Shown here piece after piece: positions 10,004 to 19,342 of a stretch of DNA of 64,000 nt; the stretch's first letter is position 1, and the number at the start of each line of letters is the position of its first letter. The stretch is from Mycolicibacterium sp. P1-18 (GTDB lineage Bacteria > Actinomycetota > Actinomycetes > Mycobacteriales > Mycobacteriaceae). The position numbers were made by a program, and so were the translations under genes. Below the pieces are notes generated by a model. The model made no database searches and was not told the origin of the DNA. It was given only the letters and a program-made list of their open reading frames with translations. The stretch is taken from NCBI RefSeq assembly GCF_008329535.1, contig NZ_NPKR01000002.1, positions 496,001 through 560,000 of the forward strand, given 5' to 3'.

Positions 10004-10057
10004 TGCCCCGGCCGGGATATCCTCGTCGAAGAGCGCACGGGTCAGGAGGTGAGCACG

Positions 10058-12403
10058 GTGGCTGACGATCATGCCCTGACTCAGACGCAGCCCATGCCGG
10101 TCATCACCGCCGACGCGATGGCGCCCGAGAGCGCCAAGAGTTCGTCGAGTGCCTCGCGACGGGTGCGGGCCCGACTGGCCCGCCGGATGACCTCCCAGCG
10201 CAGTGCCGTCAACCCCGTTCTCGAGCCGCTGGTCGCGGTCCACCGGGAGGTGTACCCGAAGGCCGATCTGGCGCTGCTGCAGCGCGCCTACGAGGTGGCC
10301 GAGACGCGGCACGCCGATCAGTTGCGCCGCTCCGGTGACCCCTACATCACCCATCCGCTGGCCGTGGCGAACATCCTGGCCGAACTCGGCATGGACACCA
10401 CGACGCTGGTCGCCGCGCTGCTGCACGACACCGTGGAGGACACCGGCTACACCCTGGAGGCGCTCACCACCGACTTCGGGGTCGAGGTCGGCCATCTGGT
10501 GGACGGCGTCACCAAGCTCGACAAGGTGGTCCTGGGCAACGCCGCCGAGGGCGAGACCATCCGCAAGATGATCATCGCGATGGCGCGTGACCCCCGCGTG
10601 CTGGTGATCAAGGTCGCCGACCGGTTGCACAACATGCGCACGATGCGGTTCCTGCCGCCGGAGAAGCAGGCCCGCAAGGCTCGCGAGACGCTGGAAGTCA
10701 TTGCGCCCCTTGCCCACCGGCTGGGCATGGCGACGGTCAAGTGGGAGCTCGAGGATCTGTCGTTCGCGATCCTGCACCCGAAGAAGTACGAGGAGATCGT
10801 GCGGCTGGTCGCCGATCGGGCCCCGTCGCGGGACACGTATCTGGCCAAGGTGCGGGCCGAGATCGCCAACACCGTCAACGCGTCGAAGATCAACGCCACC
10901 GTCGAGGGTCGGCCCAAGCACTACTGGTCGATCTATCAGAAGATGATCGTCAAGGGCCGCGACTTCGACGAGATCCACGACCTGGTGGGCGTGCGGATCC
11001 TGTGCGACGAGATCCGGGACTGCTACGCCGCCGTCGGCGCGGTGCACTCGCTGTGGCAGCCGATGGCGGGCCGGTTCAAGGACTACATCGCCCAGCCGCG
11101 GTACGGCGTCTACCAGTCGCTGCACACCACCGTCGTCGGGCCCGAGGGCAAGCCGCTGGAGGTGCAGATCCGTACCCGCGACATGCACCGCACCGCCGAG
11201 TACGGCATCGCCGCGCACTGGCGGTACAAGGAAGCCAAGGGCCGCAACGGCATTCCGGCCAACAACGCCGCCGCCGAGATCGACGACATGGCGTGGATGC
11301 GTCAGCTGCTCGACTGGCAGCGGGAAGCCGCGGACCCGGGGGAGTTCCTCGAGTCGCTGCGCTACGACCTGGCCGTGCAGGAGATCTTCGTCTTCACCCC
11401 CAAGGGTGACGTGGTGACGTTGCCGACCGGGTCGACGCCGGTGGACTTCGCCTACGCCGTGCACACCGAGGTCGGCCACCGCTGCATCGGCGCACGTGTC
11501 AACGGGCGACTGGTGGCGCTGGAGCGCAAGCTCGAAAACGGCGAAGTGGTCGAGGTGTTCACGTCCAAGGCGCTCAACGCGGGCCCGTCGCGGGACTGGC
11601 AGACGTTCGTGGTGTCACCGCGGGCCAAGGCCAAGATCCGGCAGTGGTTCGCCAAGGAACGCCGCGAGGAAGCCCTCGAGTCGGGCAAGGACTCCATCGC
11701 CCGCGAGGTCCGTCGCGGTGGACTTCCGTTGCAGCGCTTGATGAACGCCGAGTCGATGGCGGCGTTGGCCAGGGAGCTGCGCTACGTCGACGTGTCGTCG
11801 CTCTACACCGCGGTCGGCGAGGGACATGTCTCGGCACGGCACGTCGTGCAGCGGTTGGTCGCCCAACTCGGTGGGGACGACGAAGCCGAGAACGAGATCG
11901 CCGAGCGGTCGACGCCGGCCACCATGCCGGTGCGGCAGCGCACCAGCGAGGACGTCGGCGTCGCGGTGCCCGGTGCGCCGGGGGTGCTGACCAAGCTTGC
12001 GAAGTGCTGCACGCCGGTACCCGGGGACAACATCCTCGGCTTCGTCACCCGGGGCGGCGGCGTCAGCGTGCACCGCACCGACTGCACCAACGCGACGGCG
12101 CTGGAGCAGCAGTCCGAGCGCATCATCGACGTCAAGTGGGCGCCGTCGCCGTCGTCGGTGTTCCTGGTCGCCATCCAGGTGGAGGCCCTCGACCGGCACC
12201 GTCTGCTGTCAGACGTGACGCGGGTGCTGGCCGACGAGAAGGTCAACATCCTGTCCGCGTCGGTCGCGACGTCCAACGACCGGGTCGCCATCAGCCGGTT
12301 CACCTTCGAGATGGGCGACCCCAAGCATCTGGGCCACGTGCTGAACGTGGTGCGCAACGTGGAGGGCGTCTACGACGTCTACCGCGTGACCTCGGCTGCC
12401 TGA
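10058..12403 (+). CDS. rel: Bifunctional (p)ppGpp synthetase/hydrolase (Rel)
   Basis: A 781-residue long RSH protein that makes and degrades (p)ppGpp in the stringent response, controlled by uncharged tRNA on the ribosome. In order: the HD hydrolase domain with HDTVEDTG (His123-Asp124), the synthetase domain with [27 protein letters not shown] and YQSLHTTV (about 265-360), the TGS domain (about 400-460), a helical/zinc-finger region with [10 protein letters not shown], and a C-terminal ACT domain (about 705-781). Both catalytic halves look intact. The GTG at 10058 is preferred because AGGAGG lies eight bases upstream; an in-frame GTG at 10049 overlaps that sequence. It is encoded 54 bases after apt on the same strand. 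Confidence 0.96.
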   Translation: MADDHALTQTQPMPVITADAMAPESAKSSSSASRRVRARLARRMTSQRSAVNPVLEPLVAVHREVYPKADLALLQRAYEVAETRHADQLRRSGDPYITHPLAVANILAELGMDTTTLVAALLHDTVEDTGYTLEALTTDFGVEVGHLVDGVTKLDKVVLGNAAEGETIRKMIIAMARDPRVLVIKVADRLHNMRTMRFLPPEKQARKARETLEVIAPLAHRLGMATVKWELEDLSFAILHPKKYEEIVRLVADRAPSRDTYLAKVRAEIANTVNASKINATVEGRPKHYWSIYQKMIVKGRDFDEIHDLVGVRILCDEIRDCYAAVGAVHSLWQPMAGRFKDYIAQPRYGVYQSLHTTVVGPEGKPLEVQIRTRDMHRTAEYGIAAHWRYKEAKGRNGIPANNAAAEIDDMAWMRQLLDWQREAADPGEFLESLRYDLAVQEIFVFTPKGDVVTLPTGSTPVDFAYAVHTEVGHRCIGARVNGRLVALERKLENGEVVEVFTSKALNAGPSRDWQTFVVSPRAKAKIRQWFAKERREEALESGKDSIAREVRRGGLPLQRLMNAESMAALARELRYVDVSSLYTAVGEGHVSARHVVQRLVAQLGGDDEAENEIAERSTPATMPVRQRTSEDVGVAVPGAPGVLTKLAKCCTPVPGDNILGFVTRGGGVSVHRTDCTNATALEQQSERIIDVKWAPSPSSVFLVAIQVEALDRHRLLSDVTRVLADEKVNILSASVATSNDRVAISRFTFEMGDPKHLGHVLNVVRNVEGVYDVYRVTSAA

Positions 12404-12425
12404 CCCCCGAGTGGGCCGGTCGGCG

Positions 12426-13625
12426 TCAGCGCTGGCGGGTGGTGACCGCGCCGATGCCCGCGGCGAGCAGGCACGCGACGGCGACCGCCGAGGCGAACCA
12501 CGGGAACACCTCGCCGAGTGACCAGCGGGTCGCGGCCCAGCCCGCGGCGATGGTCGGCACGGCCATGGCGCTGTAGGCCATGAGGTAGAACGCCGACATG
12601 GTCTCGCCGCGCCGGTCGGCGGGCACGACGTGCGACAGGTGCCGCAGCGAGCCGCCGAAGCCGAGCCCGAACGTCGCGCCGAGGACCGCGGCGGCGGCGA
12701 GCACCAGCGGCCAGCTGTGCGTGGCCAGCACGGGAATGGTGAGGACCAGCGCGATCGCCATGCCGACGTCGCCGATGATGGCCGACCGGCGTGCGGGGAT
12801 CCGGGTGGAGAACAGCTGGACGACGGCCGCGGCGAAGGCCGTCGTGCCGACCACCGCGCCGCCGAACACCAGATTGTGGACGTGCGTCTGCTGGGCGGCC
12901 AGCGACGGATAGAGCGACAGCAGCACCCCGAGCACCGACCACGACGCGGTGGCGCCGAGCGCGGCGAACCAGAAGTCGCCGCGGATCTCGGCGGGCACGG
13001 CGGGCCTGGCGATGCGGATGGGCCCCTGGGTGCGCGAGAGGTGCGGCTCGCGCAGTGCGACGACGCCGATGCCGAGGACGGCACAGATCACCGCGACGAT
13101 CGCGTACGGCGTGCGCATCGGGTGCGGTGCGTACTGCGCGAGGACGGCCGAGCCGACGATGGCGACGGTCATGCCGATGTTGAAGGCCACGCCACTGAGC
13201 TGCCCGGAGCGGACACCGTGGTTGGGGCGCAGATCCAGCAGGGCCGCCGCGCCGGCGACGACGATCGAGCCGACGGCGGCGCCGTGGATCACCCGGGCGA
13301 GCATCAGCATCGCCATGCCGTCGGCGATCAGGAAGATGCCGAGTCCGACGATCATCGCGACGAGGGCGCCCAGCAGGACGGGCTTGCGCCCGACGACGTC
13401 GGAGACCTTGCCGGCGACCAGGACCGCGCCGAGGGCGGCGATGGCGTAGACGGCGAAGACCAGGGTGGTCGACAGCGGCGAGAGGTGCCACTTCTCCTCG
13501 TACATCCCGTACAGCGGCGCGGGCAGTCCGGACACTCCGAGCGCCACTCCGCTTAGGACGAGCAGCAGGGTGTAGGCGCCGCGCTGGGCCTCGTCGGTGC
13601 GGGGTGCGGCGGCGACCACGGCCAC
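12426..13625 (-). CDS. MFS transporter, probable drug or metabolite exporter
   Basis: A 399-residue major facilitator protein with about twelve hydrophobic segments. The loop between helices 2 and 3 carries GKVSDVVGRKPVLL, the MFS signature A motif, and the central loop is short, as in 12-TM drug/proton antiporters. The GTG at 13625 has GAGGAG five bases upstream. It is divergent from an ArsR-type regulator at 13696 across a 70-base spacer with a palindrome, so that regulator probably controls it. It ends 22 bases from the convergent rel stop. The substrate cannot be told from the sequence. Confidence 0.85.
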   Translation of the reverse strand: MAVVAAAPRTDEAQRGAYTLLLVLSGVALGVSGLPAPLYGMYEEKWHLSPLSTTLVFAVYAIAALGAVLVAGKVSDVVGRKPVLLGALVAMIVGLGIFLIADGMAMLMLARVIHGAAVGSIVVAGAAALLDLRPNHGVRSGQLSGVAFNIGMTVAIVGSAVLAQYAPHPMRTPYAIVAVICAVLGIGVVALREPHLSRTQGPIRIARPAVPAEIRGDFWFAALGATASWSVLGVLLSLYPSLAAQQTHVHNLVFGGAVVGTTAFAAAVVQLFSTRIPARRSAIIGDVGMAIALVLTIPVLATHSWPLVLAAAAVLGATFGLGFGGSLRHLSHVVPADRRGETMSAFYLMAYSAMAVPTIAAGWAATRWSLGEVFPWFASAVAVACLLAAGIGAVTTRQR

Positions 13626-13665
13626 GGATTCTCCTCGGCAGGGTGTCGGGTTGGTACGACGGACG

Positions 13666-13679
13666 TCGAACCCGTTCGA
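13666..13679. promoter_or_regulatory. Inverted repeat between MFS gene and ArsR regulator, candidate operator
   Basis: TCGAACCCGTTCGA: arms TCGAAC and GTTCGA with a two-base spacer. A second imperfect repeat GTTC-GAT-GAAC overlaps the regulator start at 13691-13701. The arms equal those of a LexA box, but the spacer is two bases, not four, so control by the adjacent ArsR protein is more likely. Confidence 0.45.
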
Positions 13680-13682
13680 GAG

Positions 13683-13688
13683 TACGCT
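13683..13688 (+). promoter_or_regulatory. Extended -10 (TACGCT) of leaderless ArsR-type gene
   Basis: TACGCT ends eight bases before the ATG at 13696, placing the predicted transcription start at or within a base of the start codon. No Shine-Dalgarno sequence is present, which fits a leaderless mRNA. Confidence 0.4.
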
Positions 13689-13695
13689 CGGTTCG

Positions 13696-14037
13696 ATGAA
13701 CATCAAACCGGCCGTGACGGAGGACACGACCCCCGTCGCCGGCGTGCAGCAGCTGCTGGCCGCGCTCGCCGATCCCGTGCGGCTGGAGATGGTCCGGCGG
13801 CTGATGAACACCGGCGCGGTGATGCCGTGCGGTCAGCTCTACGACGGCATCAACAAGTCGACGGCCACCCACCACTTCAAGATCCTGCGCGAGGCCGGCA
13901 TCACCGAGCGGCTGACGGCCGACGGCCACATCCTCCAACGGCTGCGCGTCGACGAGGTCGAGGCCGTCGTGCCGGGTCTCCTCGAGGCGATCGTCGGGAA
14001 GGCGAACCGCGAGTCGACGTCGCGGGCCGGCTCCTAG
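13696..14037 (+). CDS. ArsR-family winged-helix transcriptional regulator
   Basis: A 113-residue winged-helix repressor-type protein. LLAALADPVRLEMVRRL (about 18-34) is the typical ArsR first helix region, and STATHHFKILREAGITE (about 56-72) is the recognition helix-turn-helix. No cysteine cluster for metal sensing is evident (a single Cys near 43), so the signal may be an organic ligand, probably a substrate of the divergent MFS transporter. The ATG at 13696 is chosen from the -10 spacing and the absence of a better start. Its stop overlaps by four bases the stop of the convergent cyclophilin gene. Confidence 0.85.
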   Translation: MNIKPAVTEDTTPVAGVQQLLAALADPVRLEMVRRLMNTGAVMPCGQLYDGINKSTATHHFKILREAGITERLTADGHILQRLRVDEVEAVVPGLLEAIVGKANRESTSRAGS

Positions 14038-15014
14038 TCGAGCCGGATCGACCCGATGGTCAGGTCCAGCGCGGGTGCGCCGTCCTCGCCACCGTCCTTG
14101 ACCCCACCCGCGGCGACGCGGTCGACCACCGCCAGACCGGTCTCGTCGACCGTGCCGAACACCGTGTAGGTGGGCGGCAGCTCCGAGTCCCGGTAGACGA
14201 CGAAGAACTGGCTTCCGTTGGTGCCCTGCCCGGAGTTGGCCATCGCCAGCGTGCCCCGCGGGTAGACCACCGGTGACTGCAGCGCGGGATCGGCCAGGCG
14301 GTACTGGTTGGTCGGGTACTCGTTGGGGAAGCGGTAGCCCGGCCCGCCGCCGCCGTCACCCGTCGGATCACCGCACTGCAGCAGGCCGAGGCTGCGCGAG
14401 GTCGTCAGCCGGTGGCACGTGGTGCCGTCGTAGAACCCCTGCTGGGCCAGGCTGACGAAGTTGTTGACGGTGCAGGGCGCCTGCCCGTTGTCCAGTTCGA
14501 GCCCGATCGCGCCGTCGTCGGTGGTGATCGTCGCCTGCACGCTCGCCGGAGTGGTCGGGATGCGGCCCGTCCGCGGCGGCTGCACCGGCTTGCCGGCGGG
14601 AGCGGTGGTGGCCGGGTACTGGCAGTTGGAACCCAGGGTCGCCGACGGCTTGAACGGCGGCAGCGGCTCACCCGTGGCCGGCGCCGCGGTGGGCGCGCCC
14701 GAGCGCGAGCGCTGCGCGTTCAGGTCGTCGGCCACGCGGACCAGCAGACCGGCGAACACCACCGTGGCGACGACGGCCAGCACCGTCAGCGCCGCCACCA
14801 CGTAGCTGACCACCAGGCCGGCGACGGCCAGACCGTGCCCGCCTTCCCGGGTCTTCTTGATCTGCGACAGCGACACGTGCCCGAACACGATGCCCAGGGG
14901 GAAGAACAGGAACGCGCAGATCAGCGATGCGACCGCGAACCCGTTGGTGGTCTGCTGCTGCTGCGGTGGTGGCGGATACCCCCCGTAGTACGGCGGGGGA
15001 GGCGGGATGGTCAC
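14034..15014 (-). CDS. Membrane-anchored cyclophilin with N-terminal DUF4190
   Basis: A 326-residue protein: a short Pro/Tyr/Gln-rich cytoplasmic start (1-20), a DUF4190-type pair of TM helices with FGHVSLSQIKKTREGG between them (about 25-90), a Pro-rich linker, then a cyclophilin domain from about 155. The cyclophilin part keeps Arg in TCHRLTTS and Gln in LQCGD, which match the catalytic Arg and Gln of canonical FHR and IQGGD motifs. It probably isomerises prolyl bonds on the outer face of the membrane. GTG start 25 bases after the stop of the paralogous ppiB, so the two form an operon. No strong ribosome binding site is visible, so the start is less certain. Confidence 0.85.
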   Translation of the reverse strand: MTIPPPPPYYGGYPPPPQQQQTTNGFAVASLICAFLFFPLGIVFGHVSLSQIKKTREGGHGLAVAGLVVSYVVAALTVLAVVATVVFAGLLVRVADDLNAQRSRSGAPTAAPATGEPLPPFKPSATLGSNCQYPATTAPAGKPVQPPRTGRIPTTPASVQATITTDDGAIGLELDNGQAPCTVNNFVSLAQQGFYDGTTCHRLTTSRSLGLLQCGDPTGDGGGGPGYRFPNEYPTNQYRLADPALQSPVVYPRGTLAMANSGQGTNGSQFFVVYRDSELPPTYTVFGTVDETGLAVVDRVAAGGVKDGGEDGAPALDLTIGSIRLD

Positions 15015-15039
15015 GGGTGTCGCCTGATCCGGTCCGGCG

Positions 15040-15936
15040 TCAGTCCAGCTGGATCGACTTGATCTGCACGGGCGTCTTCGGGGCGCCGTCGTCGGCTCCC
15101 CGGTTGCCGGGGACCACGCCCGCCTTGGCGATCTTGTCCAGTGTCGCCAGGCCCGTCGCGTCGATGGTGCCGAACGCGGTGTAGTTGGGGGGCAGCTGGG
15201 AGTCCTTGTAGACCAGGAAGAACTGGCTGCCGTTTGAGCCCGGCGCACCGGTGTTGGCCATCGCCAAGGTGCCGCGCGGGTACACAACCGGCGCCTGCAG
15301 CGCCGGGTCGTCGGGGCGGTACTGGTCGCTGGGGTATTCGTTGACGAAGCCGTAGCCCGGTCCGCCGGTGCCGTTGCCGGTCGGATCCCCGCACTGCAGG
15401 ACCGACAGGCCCGGTGACGTGGTCAGGCGGTGGCAGGGGGTGTCGTTGAAGTAGCCCTGCTGCGCGAGGCTGGCGAAGCTGTTGACCGTGCAGGGTGCCT
15501 TCGCGTTGTCGAGCTGCAGCCCGAGGTTGCCCTCGGAGGTGGTCATCGAGGCGCTGATCTGGGCGGGGTCGGTCGGCACCTTGCCCGAACGCGGCGGGTT
15601 GTTCTTCTTGCTGGCGGGTTCACCCGGCGTCGCGGGGTACTGGCAGTCGGCGCCGAGGTTGGCGGGGGCGACGAACGGCGGGAGGGTGCCGCCACCGGGT
15701 GACGGGGCCGGCTCGCCGGCGCTGGTCGACGACGGCGTGTCGGCCGAGGCCTGGGTGTCGGAGTCCTTGCTGGTGAAGATCACGGTGGCGACGACGGCGC
15801 CGATGACGAGCAGCACGCCCACCACCGAACCGACGATGGTGACGAGGCGCCGCCTGCGCTCCTGGGCGGCGCGTCGCTCGAGCTGCCGCTCCAGTTTGCG
15901 CTTGGCCGTTTCCCGCCGCTGTTCGTTGGTCGGCAC
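15040..15936 (-). CDS. ppiB: Membrane-anchored peptidyl-prolyl cis-trans isomerase B
   Basis: A 298-residue cyclophilin-type isomerase. A charged Arg/Lys/Glu-rich cytoplasmic segment (1-32) precedes one TM helix (about 33-52), a Ser/Pro-rich linker and the cyclophilin domain from about residue 130. The active-site segments read CHRLTTSPGLSVLQCGD, keeping the catalytic Arg and Gln. The GTG at 15936 has AGGAGG eight bases upstream, stronger than any alternative. From memory it corresponds to M. tuberculosis Rv2582. It heads a two-gene operon with a second cyclophilin of the same architecture but a different membrane anchor, suggesting a recent duplication and anchor change. Confidence 0.9.
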   Translation of the reverse strand: MPTNEQRRETAKRKLERQLERRAAQERRRRLVTIVGSVVGVLLVIGAVVATVIFTSKDSDTQASADTPSSTSAGEPAPSPGGGTLPPFVAPANLGADCQYPATPGEPASKKNNPPRSGKVPTDPAQISASMTTSEGNLGLQLDNAKAPCTVNSFASLAQQGYFNDTPCHRLTTSPGLSVLQCGDPTGNGTGGPGYGFVNEYPSDQYRPDDPALQAPVVYPRGTLAMANTGAPGSNGSQFFLVYKDSQLPPNYTAFGTIDATGLATLDKIAKAGVVPGNRGADDGAPKTPVQIKSIQLD

Positions 15937-16038
15937 CGCAGGGTCCTCCTCGTGTTCGTGATCGGCAACGAGTGTGCCAGCAATGCCTGAGAAGAGGCGC
16001 TGCGACCCACGGGTGTGGTGGATGGGAAACTGGTCCCC

Positions 16039-16701
16039 GTGTTCCTCACAGGGTTTCCGGCAGGCATGTTGCAGTGCAACTGCTACGTGCTGGCCCCGAA
16101 GCAGGGGGCCGACGCGATCGTCGTCGACCCCGGCCAGCGGGCCATGGCCCCGTTGCGCAAGATCCTCGACGACAATCGGCTGACCCCGGCCGCCGTCCTG
16201 TTGACCCACGGCCACGTCGACCACATGTGGTCGGCGCAGAAGGTCGGCGACACCTACGGGTGCCCGGTGTTCATCCATCCCGAGGACCGGGAGATGCTCA
16301 CCGATCCCATCAAGGGCCTGGGGCCCCGGCTGGCGCAGCGGGCGCTCTCGACGATGTTCCGGGAGCCGCGCCAGGTGGTCGAGCTGGACCGCGACGGCGA
16401 CAAGGTCGAGCTGGGCGGCATCACCGTCACCGTCGACCACACGCCGGGGCACACGAAGGGGTCGGTCGTGTTCCGGGTTGCCTCGGGAAACATCGGTGAG
16501 CTGGCGTTCACCGGCGACACGCTGTTCAAGCAGTCGATCGGTCGCACCGATCTCTACGGCGGCAGCGGGCGCGACCTGCTGACGTCGATCGTCTCCAAAC
16601 TGTTGGTGCTCGCCGACGACACCGTGGTACTACCGGGGCACGGTCCCAGGTCCACGATCGGCGACGAGCGTCGCACCAACCCGTTCCTCGAAGGAATCTG
16701 A
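16039..16701 (+). CDS. Metallo-beta-lactamase-fold hydrolase, glyoxalase II-like
   Basis: A 220-residue MBL-fold protein with the metal motif THGHVDH, then DHTPGHTKGS, a FTGDTLF segment carrying the bridging Asp, and the last His in VLPGHG. This full set resembles hydroxyacylglutathione hydrolase (GloB), but mycobacteria lack glutathione, so the natural thioester or lactone substrate is unknown. GTG at 16039 is chosen because FLTGFPAGMLQCNCYVL then begins the protein as in relatives I remember (Rv2581c); an in-frame GTG at 16015 would add eight residues. hisS starts seven bases after its stop, so the two are probably co-transcribed. Confidence 0.85.
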   Translation: MFLTGFPAGMLQCNCYVLAPKQGADAIVVDPGQRAMAPLRKILDDNRLTPAAVLLTHGHVDHMWSAQKVGDTYGCPVFIHPEDREMLTDPIKGLGPRLAQRALSTMFREPRQVVELDRDGDKVELGGITVTVDHTPGHTKGSVVFRVASGNIGELAFTGDTLFKQSIGRTDLYGGSGRDLLTSIVSKLLVLADDTVVLPGHGPRSTIGDERRTNPFLEGI

Positions 16702-16708
16702 CTGAAAT

Positions 16709-17977
16709 GTGCCGCCCGTGAGTGACTTTCAGGCGCCCAAGGGCGTCCCGGACTACCTTCCGCCGGAGTCGGCGCAGTTCGTGGCCGTCCGCGACGGCTT
16801 GCTCGACGCCGCTCGCCGCGCGGGCTACGGCCACGTCGAGCTGCCGATCTTCGAGGACACCGCGCTGTTCGCCCGCGGGGTTGGCGAGTCGACCGACGTG
16901 GTCAGCAAGGAGATGTACACCTTCGCCGACCGCGGCGACCGGTCGGTGACGCTGAGGCCGGAGGGCACCGCGGGTGTCATGCGCGCCGTCATCGAGCACA
17001 ACCTGGACCGTGGCCAACTCCCCGTCAAGCTGCGCTACTCGGGACCGTTTTTCCGCTACGAGCGGCCGCAGGCCGGCCGGTACCGGCAACTGCAGCAGGT
17101 GGGCGTCGAGGCGATCGGGGTCGACGACCCCGCGCTGGACGCCGAGGTGATCGCCATCGCCGACGAGGGCTTCCGCTCACTGGGCCTCGACGGGTTCCGG
17201 TTGGAGCTGACCTCGCTCGGCGACGACACGTGCCGGCCGCAGTACCGGGAGTTGTTGCAGGAGTTCCTCTTCGGGCTCGACCTCGACGAAGAGACGCGTC
17301 GCCGGGCAGAGATCAACCCGCTGCGCGTGCTCGACGACAAGCGTCCGCACGTGCGCGAGATGACGGCCGCGGCACCTCTGATGCTCGACCACCTCTCCGA
17401 CGTCGCCAAGCAGCACTTCGACACCGTGCTGGGCCACCTCGACGCGCTGGGCGTGCCGTACGTGATCAACCCGCGGATGGTGCGCGGGTTGGACTACTAC
17501 ACCAAGACGACCTTCGAGTTCGTCCACGACGGGCTCGGCGCGCAGTCGGGCATCGGCGGCGGTGGCCGTTACGACGGCCTGATGAAACAACTTGGCGGCC
17601 AAGATCTCTCGGGGATCGGCTTCGGTCTCGGCGTCGACCGCACGGTGCTGGCACTGGCGGCCGAGGGCAAGACGGTCGGCGAAACCGCCCGGGTCGACGT
17701 GTTCTGCGTTCCGCTCGGCGACGCCGCGAAGCTGACCCTGGCCAGGCTGGCGGCCCAGTTGCGGGCGGCCGGCGTGCGCGTCGACGTCGCCTACGGCGAC
17801 CGTGGGCTCAAGGGCGCGATGCGGGCGGCCGACCGATCGGGGGCGCGGGTCGCGCTGGTGGCCGGTGACCGCGACGTCGAGGCGGGCACCGTGGGCGTCA
17901 AGGCGCTCGGCACGGGGGAGCAGGTCGACGTCGGCGTCGACGCCGTGGTCGCCGACGTCCTCTCGCGACTGACCTGA
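16709..17977 (+). CDS. hisS: Histidyl-tRNA synthetase
   Basis: A 422-residue class II aminoacyl-tRNA synthetase that charges tRNA-His. The N-terminal [11 protein letters not shown] segment, motif 2 with [14 protein letters not shown], the histidine-binding signatures [14 protein letters not shown] and [10 protein letters not shown], motif 3 [15 protein letters not shown] and a C-terminal anticodon-binding domain (about 325-422) are all present, and the length is normal. A GTG three codons later at 16718 is an equally possible start; neither has a strong ribosome binding site. It is flanked on the same strand by the metallo-hydrolase and by dtd, giving a small translation-related operon. Confidence 0.96.
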   Translation: MPPVSDFQAPKGVPDYLPPESAQFVAVRDGLLDAARRAGYGHVELPIFEDTALFARGVGESTDVVSKEMYTFADRGDRSVTLRPEGTAGVMRAVIEHNLDRGQLPVKLRYSGPFFRYERPQAGRYRQLQQVGVEAIGVDDPALDAEVIAIADEGFRSLGLDGFRLELTSLGDDTCRPQYRELLQEFLFGLDLDEETRRRAEINPLRVLDDKRPHVREMTAAAPLMLDHLSDVAKQHFDTVLGHLDALGVPYVINPRMVRGLDYYTKTTFEFVHDGLGAQSGIGGGGRYDGLMKQLGGQDLSGIGFGLGVDRTVLALAAEGKTVGETARVDVFCVPLGDAAKLTLARLAAQLRAAGVRVDVAYGDRGLKGAMRAADRSGARVALVAGDRDVEAGTVGVKALGTGEQVDVGVDAVVADVLSRLT

Positions 17978-17992
17978 CCCGCGGGAGCGACC

Positions 17993-18424
17993 GTGCGAGT
18001 CCTGGTGCAGCGGGTGACGGCGGCCCGGGTAGTCGTGGACGGTGCCGTGGTCGGCGAGATCCATCCCGACGGGCAGGGTCTGCTGGCGTTGGTGGGCGTC
18101 ACCCACGACGACGACGGGGACGTCGCCTCGCGTATGGCCGACAAGCTGTGGCGGCTGCGGATTCTGGACGACGAACGCTCGGCTGCCGACGTGGGGGCGC
18201 CGATCCTGGTCGTCAGTCAGTTCACGCTCTACGCCAACACCGTCAAGGGCCGCCGCCCGTCGTGGAACGCCGCCGCGCCGCGAGCCGTCGCCGAGCCGCT
18301 GGTCGAGGCCTTCGGTGATGCGTTGCGCGGACTCGGAGCCCACGTGGAGACCGGGGTGTTCGGCGCCGACATGGCCGTCGAACTCGTCAACGACGGTCCG
18401 GTCACCGTGCTACTCGAGCTCTGA
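17993..18424 (+). CDS. dtd: D-aminoacyl-tRNA deacylase
   Basis: A 143-residue proofreading enzyme that removes D-amino acids (and glycine from tRNA-Ala) from mischarged tRNAs. The family signatures SQFTLYAN (about 75-82) and NDGPVTV (about 134-140, equivalent to the usual NXGPVT) frame the chiral pocket, and the N-terminal [13 protein letters not shown] is typical. GTG start with GGGAG a few bases upstream and only 15 bases after the hisS stop, so it is probably co-transcribed with hisS. From memory M. tuberculosis has dtd elsewhere (Rv1897c), so this placement differs. Confidence 0.93.
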   Translation: MRVLVQRVTAARVVVDGAVVGEIHPDGQGLLALVGVTHDDDGDVASRMADKLWRLRILDDERSAADVGAPILVVSQFTLYANTVKGRRPSWNAAAPRAVAEPLVEAFGDALRGLGAHVETGVFGADMAVELVNDGPVTVLLEL

Positions 18425-18457
18425 CACCGATGTAACGGTCCGGTACCGTTCGGCGAT

Positions 18458-18895
18458 GTGAGGATCATGCGAACAGCGACAAGAAAGATCGGGGCAGCCT
18501 TCGGAGTGGCGGCTTTCGTGGCCGCCGCAGGACTGGCCTCCCCAGCCACTTCGAATGCCGAACCCGCAGGTCACCAGGTCAGATACACGCTCGTGTCGGC
18601 CGGTGACGCGGACTTCGACCTCTTCTATCTGGTGAATCAGCCGGCGGACAAGGCGGCCTACAACGCCGACTCCTACGCCTACCTGAAGAAGGAAGAGGTC
18701 AGCCTGGCCGCCGGTGTGCCGTGGGTCTTCGAGACCACGCTCGCCGATCCACAGTGGGCGATTCTGACGGTCAGCAGCACCACCCATGGTGGGCGCGCCG
18801 CACCGAACCCGCACTGCGACATCGCCGTCGACGGTCAGGTGGCGGTGCAGCAGGACGCGCCCTACAACCTGCAGTGCCAGCTCGCGCAGTGGTGA
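18458..18895 (+). CDS. Small secreted protein, MmpS-like beta domain
   Basis: A 145-residue exported protein with a Sec signal peptide (about 1-38, likely cleaved after TSNA). The mature part of about 107 residues has alternating hydrophobic strands and two cysteines (CDIAVDG and LQCQL) that could form a disulfide. It loosely resembles the periplasmic beta domain of mycobacterial MmpS proteins, which is an inference from pattern only. GTG at 18458 is kept because TACCGT (18444-18449) would start a leaderless transcript close to it; an ATG at 18467 is also possible. A hairpin follows the stop. Role unknown. Confidence 0.7.
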   Translation: MRIMRTATRKIGAAFGVAAFVAAAGLASPATSNAEPAGHQVRYTLVSAGDADFDLFYLVNQPADKAAYNADSYAYLKKEEVSLAAGVPWVFETTLADPQWAILTVSSTTHGGRAAPNPHCDIAVDGQVAVQQDAPYNLQCQLAQW

Positions 18896-18913
18896 CCTAC
18901 CCGTAGGCTCCAT

Positions 18914-18948
18914 GCGCCGCGGCTCGCGAGACGACGCGAGCCCGGCGC
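18914..18948 (+). terminator. Hairpin after the secreted-protein gene
   Basis: Arms GGCTCGCG (18921-18928) and CGCGAGCC (18935-18942) enclose a six-base loop and are extended by GCGCC/GGCGC across a small internal loop. There is no U-tract, which is common for mycobacterial terminators. Confidence 0.5.
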
Positions 18949-18982
18949 GTGGGGTTCTGCGGGATCCTTCATGTGGTCTACA

Positions 18983-19024
18983 TAAAACTATGGGCTGGCA
19001 AGGTTTTCACCTTGCCAGCCCATA
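18983..19024 (-). terminator. Rho-independent terminator of the cold-shock gene
   Basis: Perfect 15-base arms at 18989-19003 and 19010-19024 around a six-base loop. Read on the minus strand the stem is followed by GTTTTATG, a short U-rich tail. It begins 11 bases after the csp stop codon. Confidence 0.85.
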
Positions 19025-19035
19025 GAAGGAAGTTC

Positions 19036-19239
19036 TTAGATCGCGGTAACTCCGGTGGCCTGGGGGCCCTTCGCACCTTGTCCGACATCGAACTGAACCC
19101 GCTGAGCCTCTTCCAGCGAGCGGTAACCGCCGCCTTGGATCTCAGAGTAGTGGACGAAGACATCCGGGGAGCCGTCGTCGGGGGCGATAAAGCCGAAGCC
19201 CTTTTCGCTGTTGAACCATTTCACAGTTCCCTGTGCCAT
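19036..19239 (-). CDS. cspA: Cold-shock domain protein
   Basis: A 67-residue single cold-shock domain protein that binds single-stranded RNA and DNA and acts as an RNA chaperone. RNP1 is KGFGFI (about 13-18) and RNP2 is VFVHYS (about 27-32); the start [10 protein letters not shown] is typical. It is monocistronic: a strong intrinsic terminator follows, and a long AT-rich leader with a candidate -10 (TAGACT on the minus strand, 19290-19295) lies upstream, giving a 5' UTR of roughly 43 bases. Long leaders are common for cold-shock genes. It is divergent from the SOS-controlled radical SAM gene. Confidence 0.95.
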   Translation of the reverse strand: MAQGTVKWFNSEKGFGFIAPDDGSPDVFVHYSEIQGGGYRSLEEAQRVQFDVGQGAKGPQATGVTAI

Positions 19240-19300
19240 ACTCTTTTACTTCTTTCATCAGGAGCGGATGTGTCTTACACCCACTGGAAAGTCTACTGCA
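19240..19300 (-). promoter_or_regulatory. Leader and candidate -10 of the cold-shock gene
   Basis: This A/T-rich segment between the csp ATG and TAGACT (19290-19295, minus strand) probably forms the 5' UTR. No clear -35 was found. Purine-rich sequence with AAGAG just before the ATG can serve as ribosome binding site. Confidence 0.35.
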
Positions 19301-19342
19301 CAAACGCTCTGTCATCTCACTAAAGATCGCCGAATTCGCGGA

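Noticed and set aside
13666..13679. TCGAACCCGTTCGA as a LexA box
   Set aside because: The arms fit, but the spacer is two bases instead of four, so LexA half-sites would be on the wrong helical phase.
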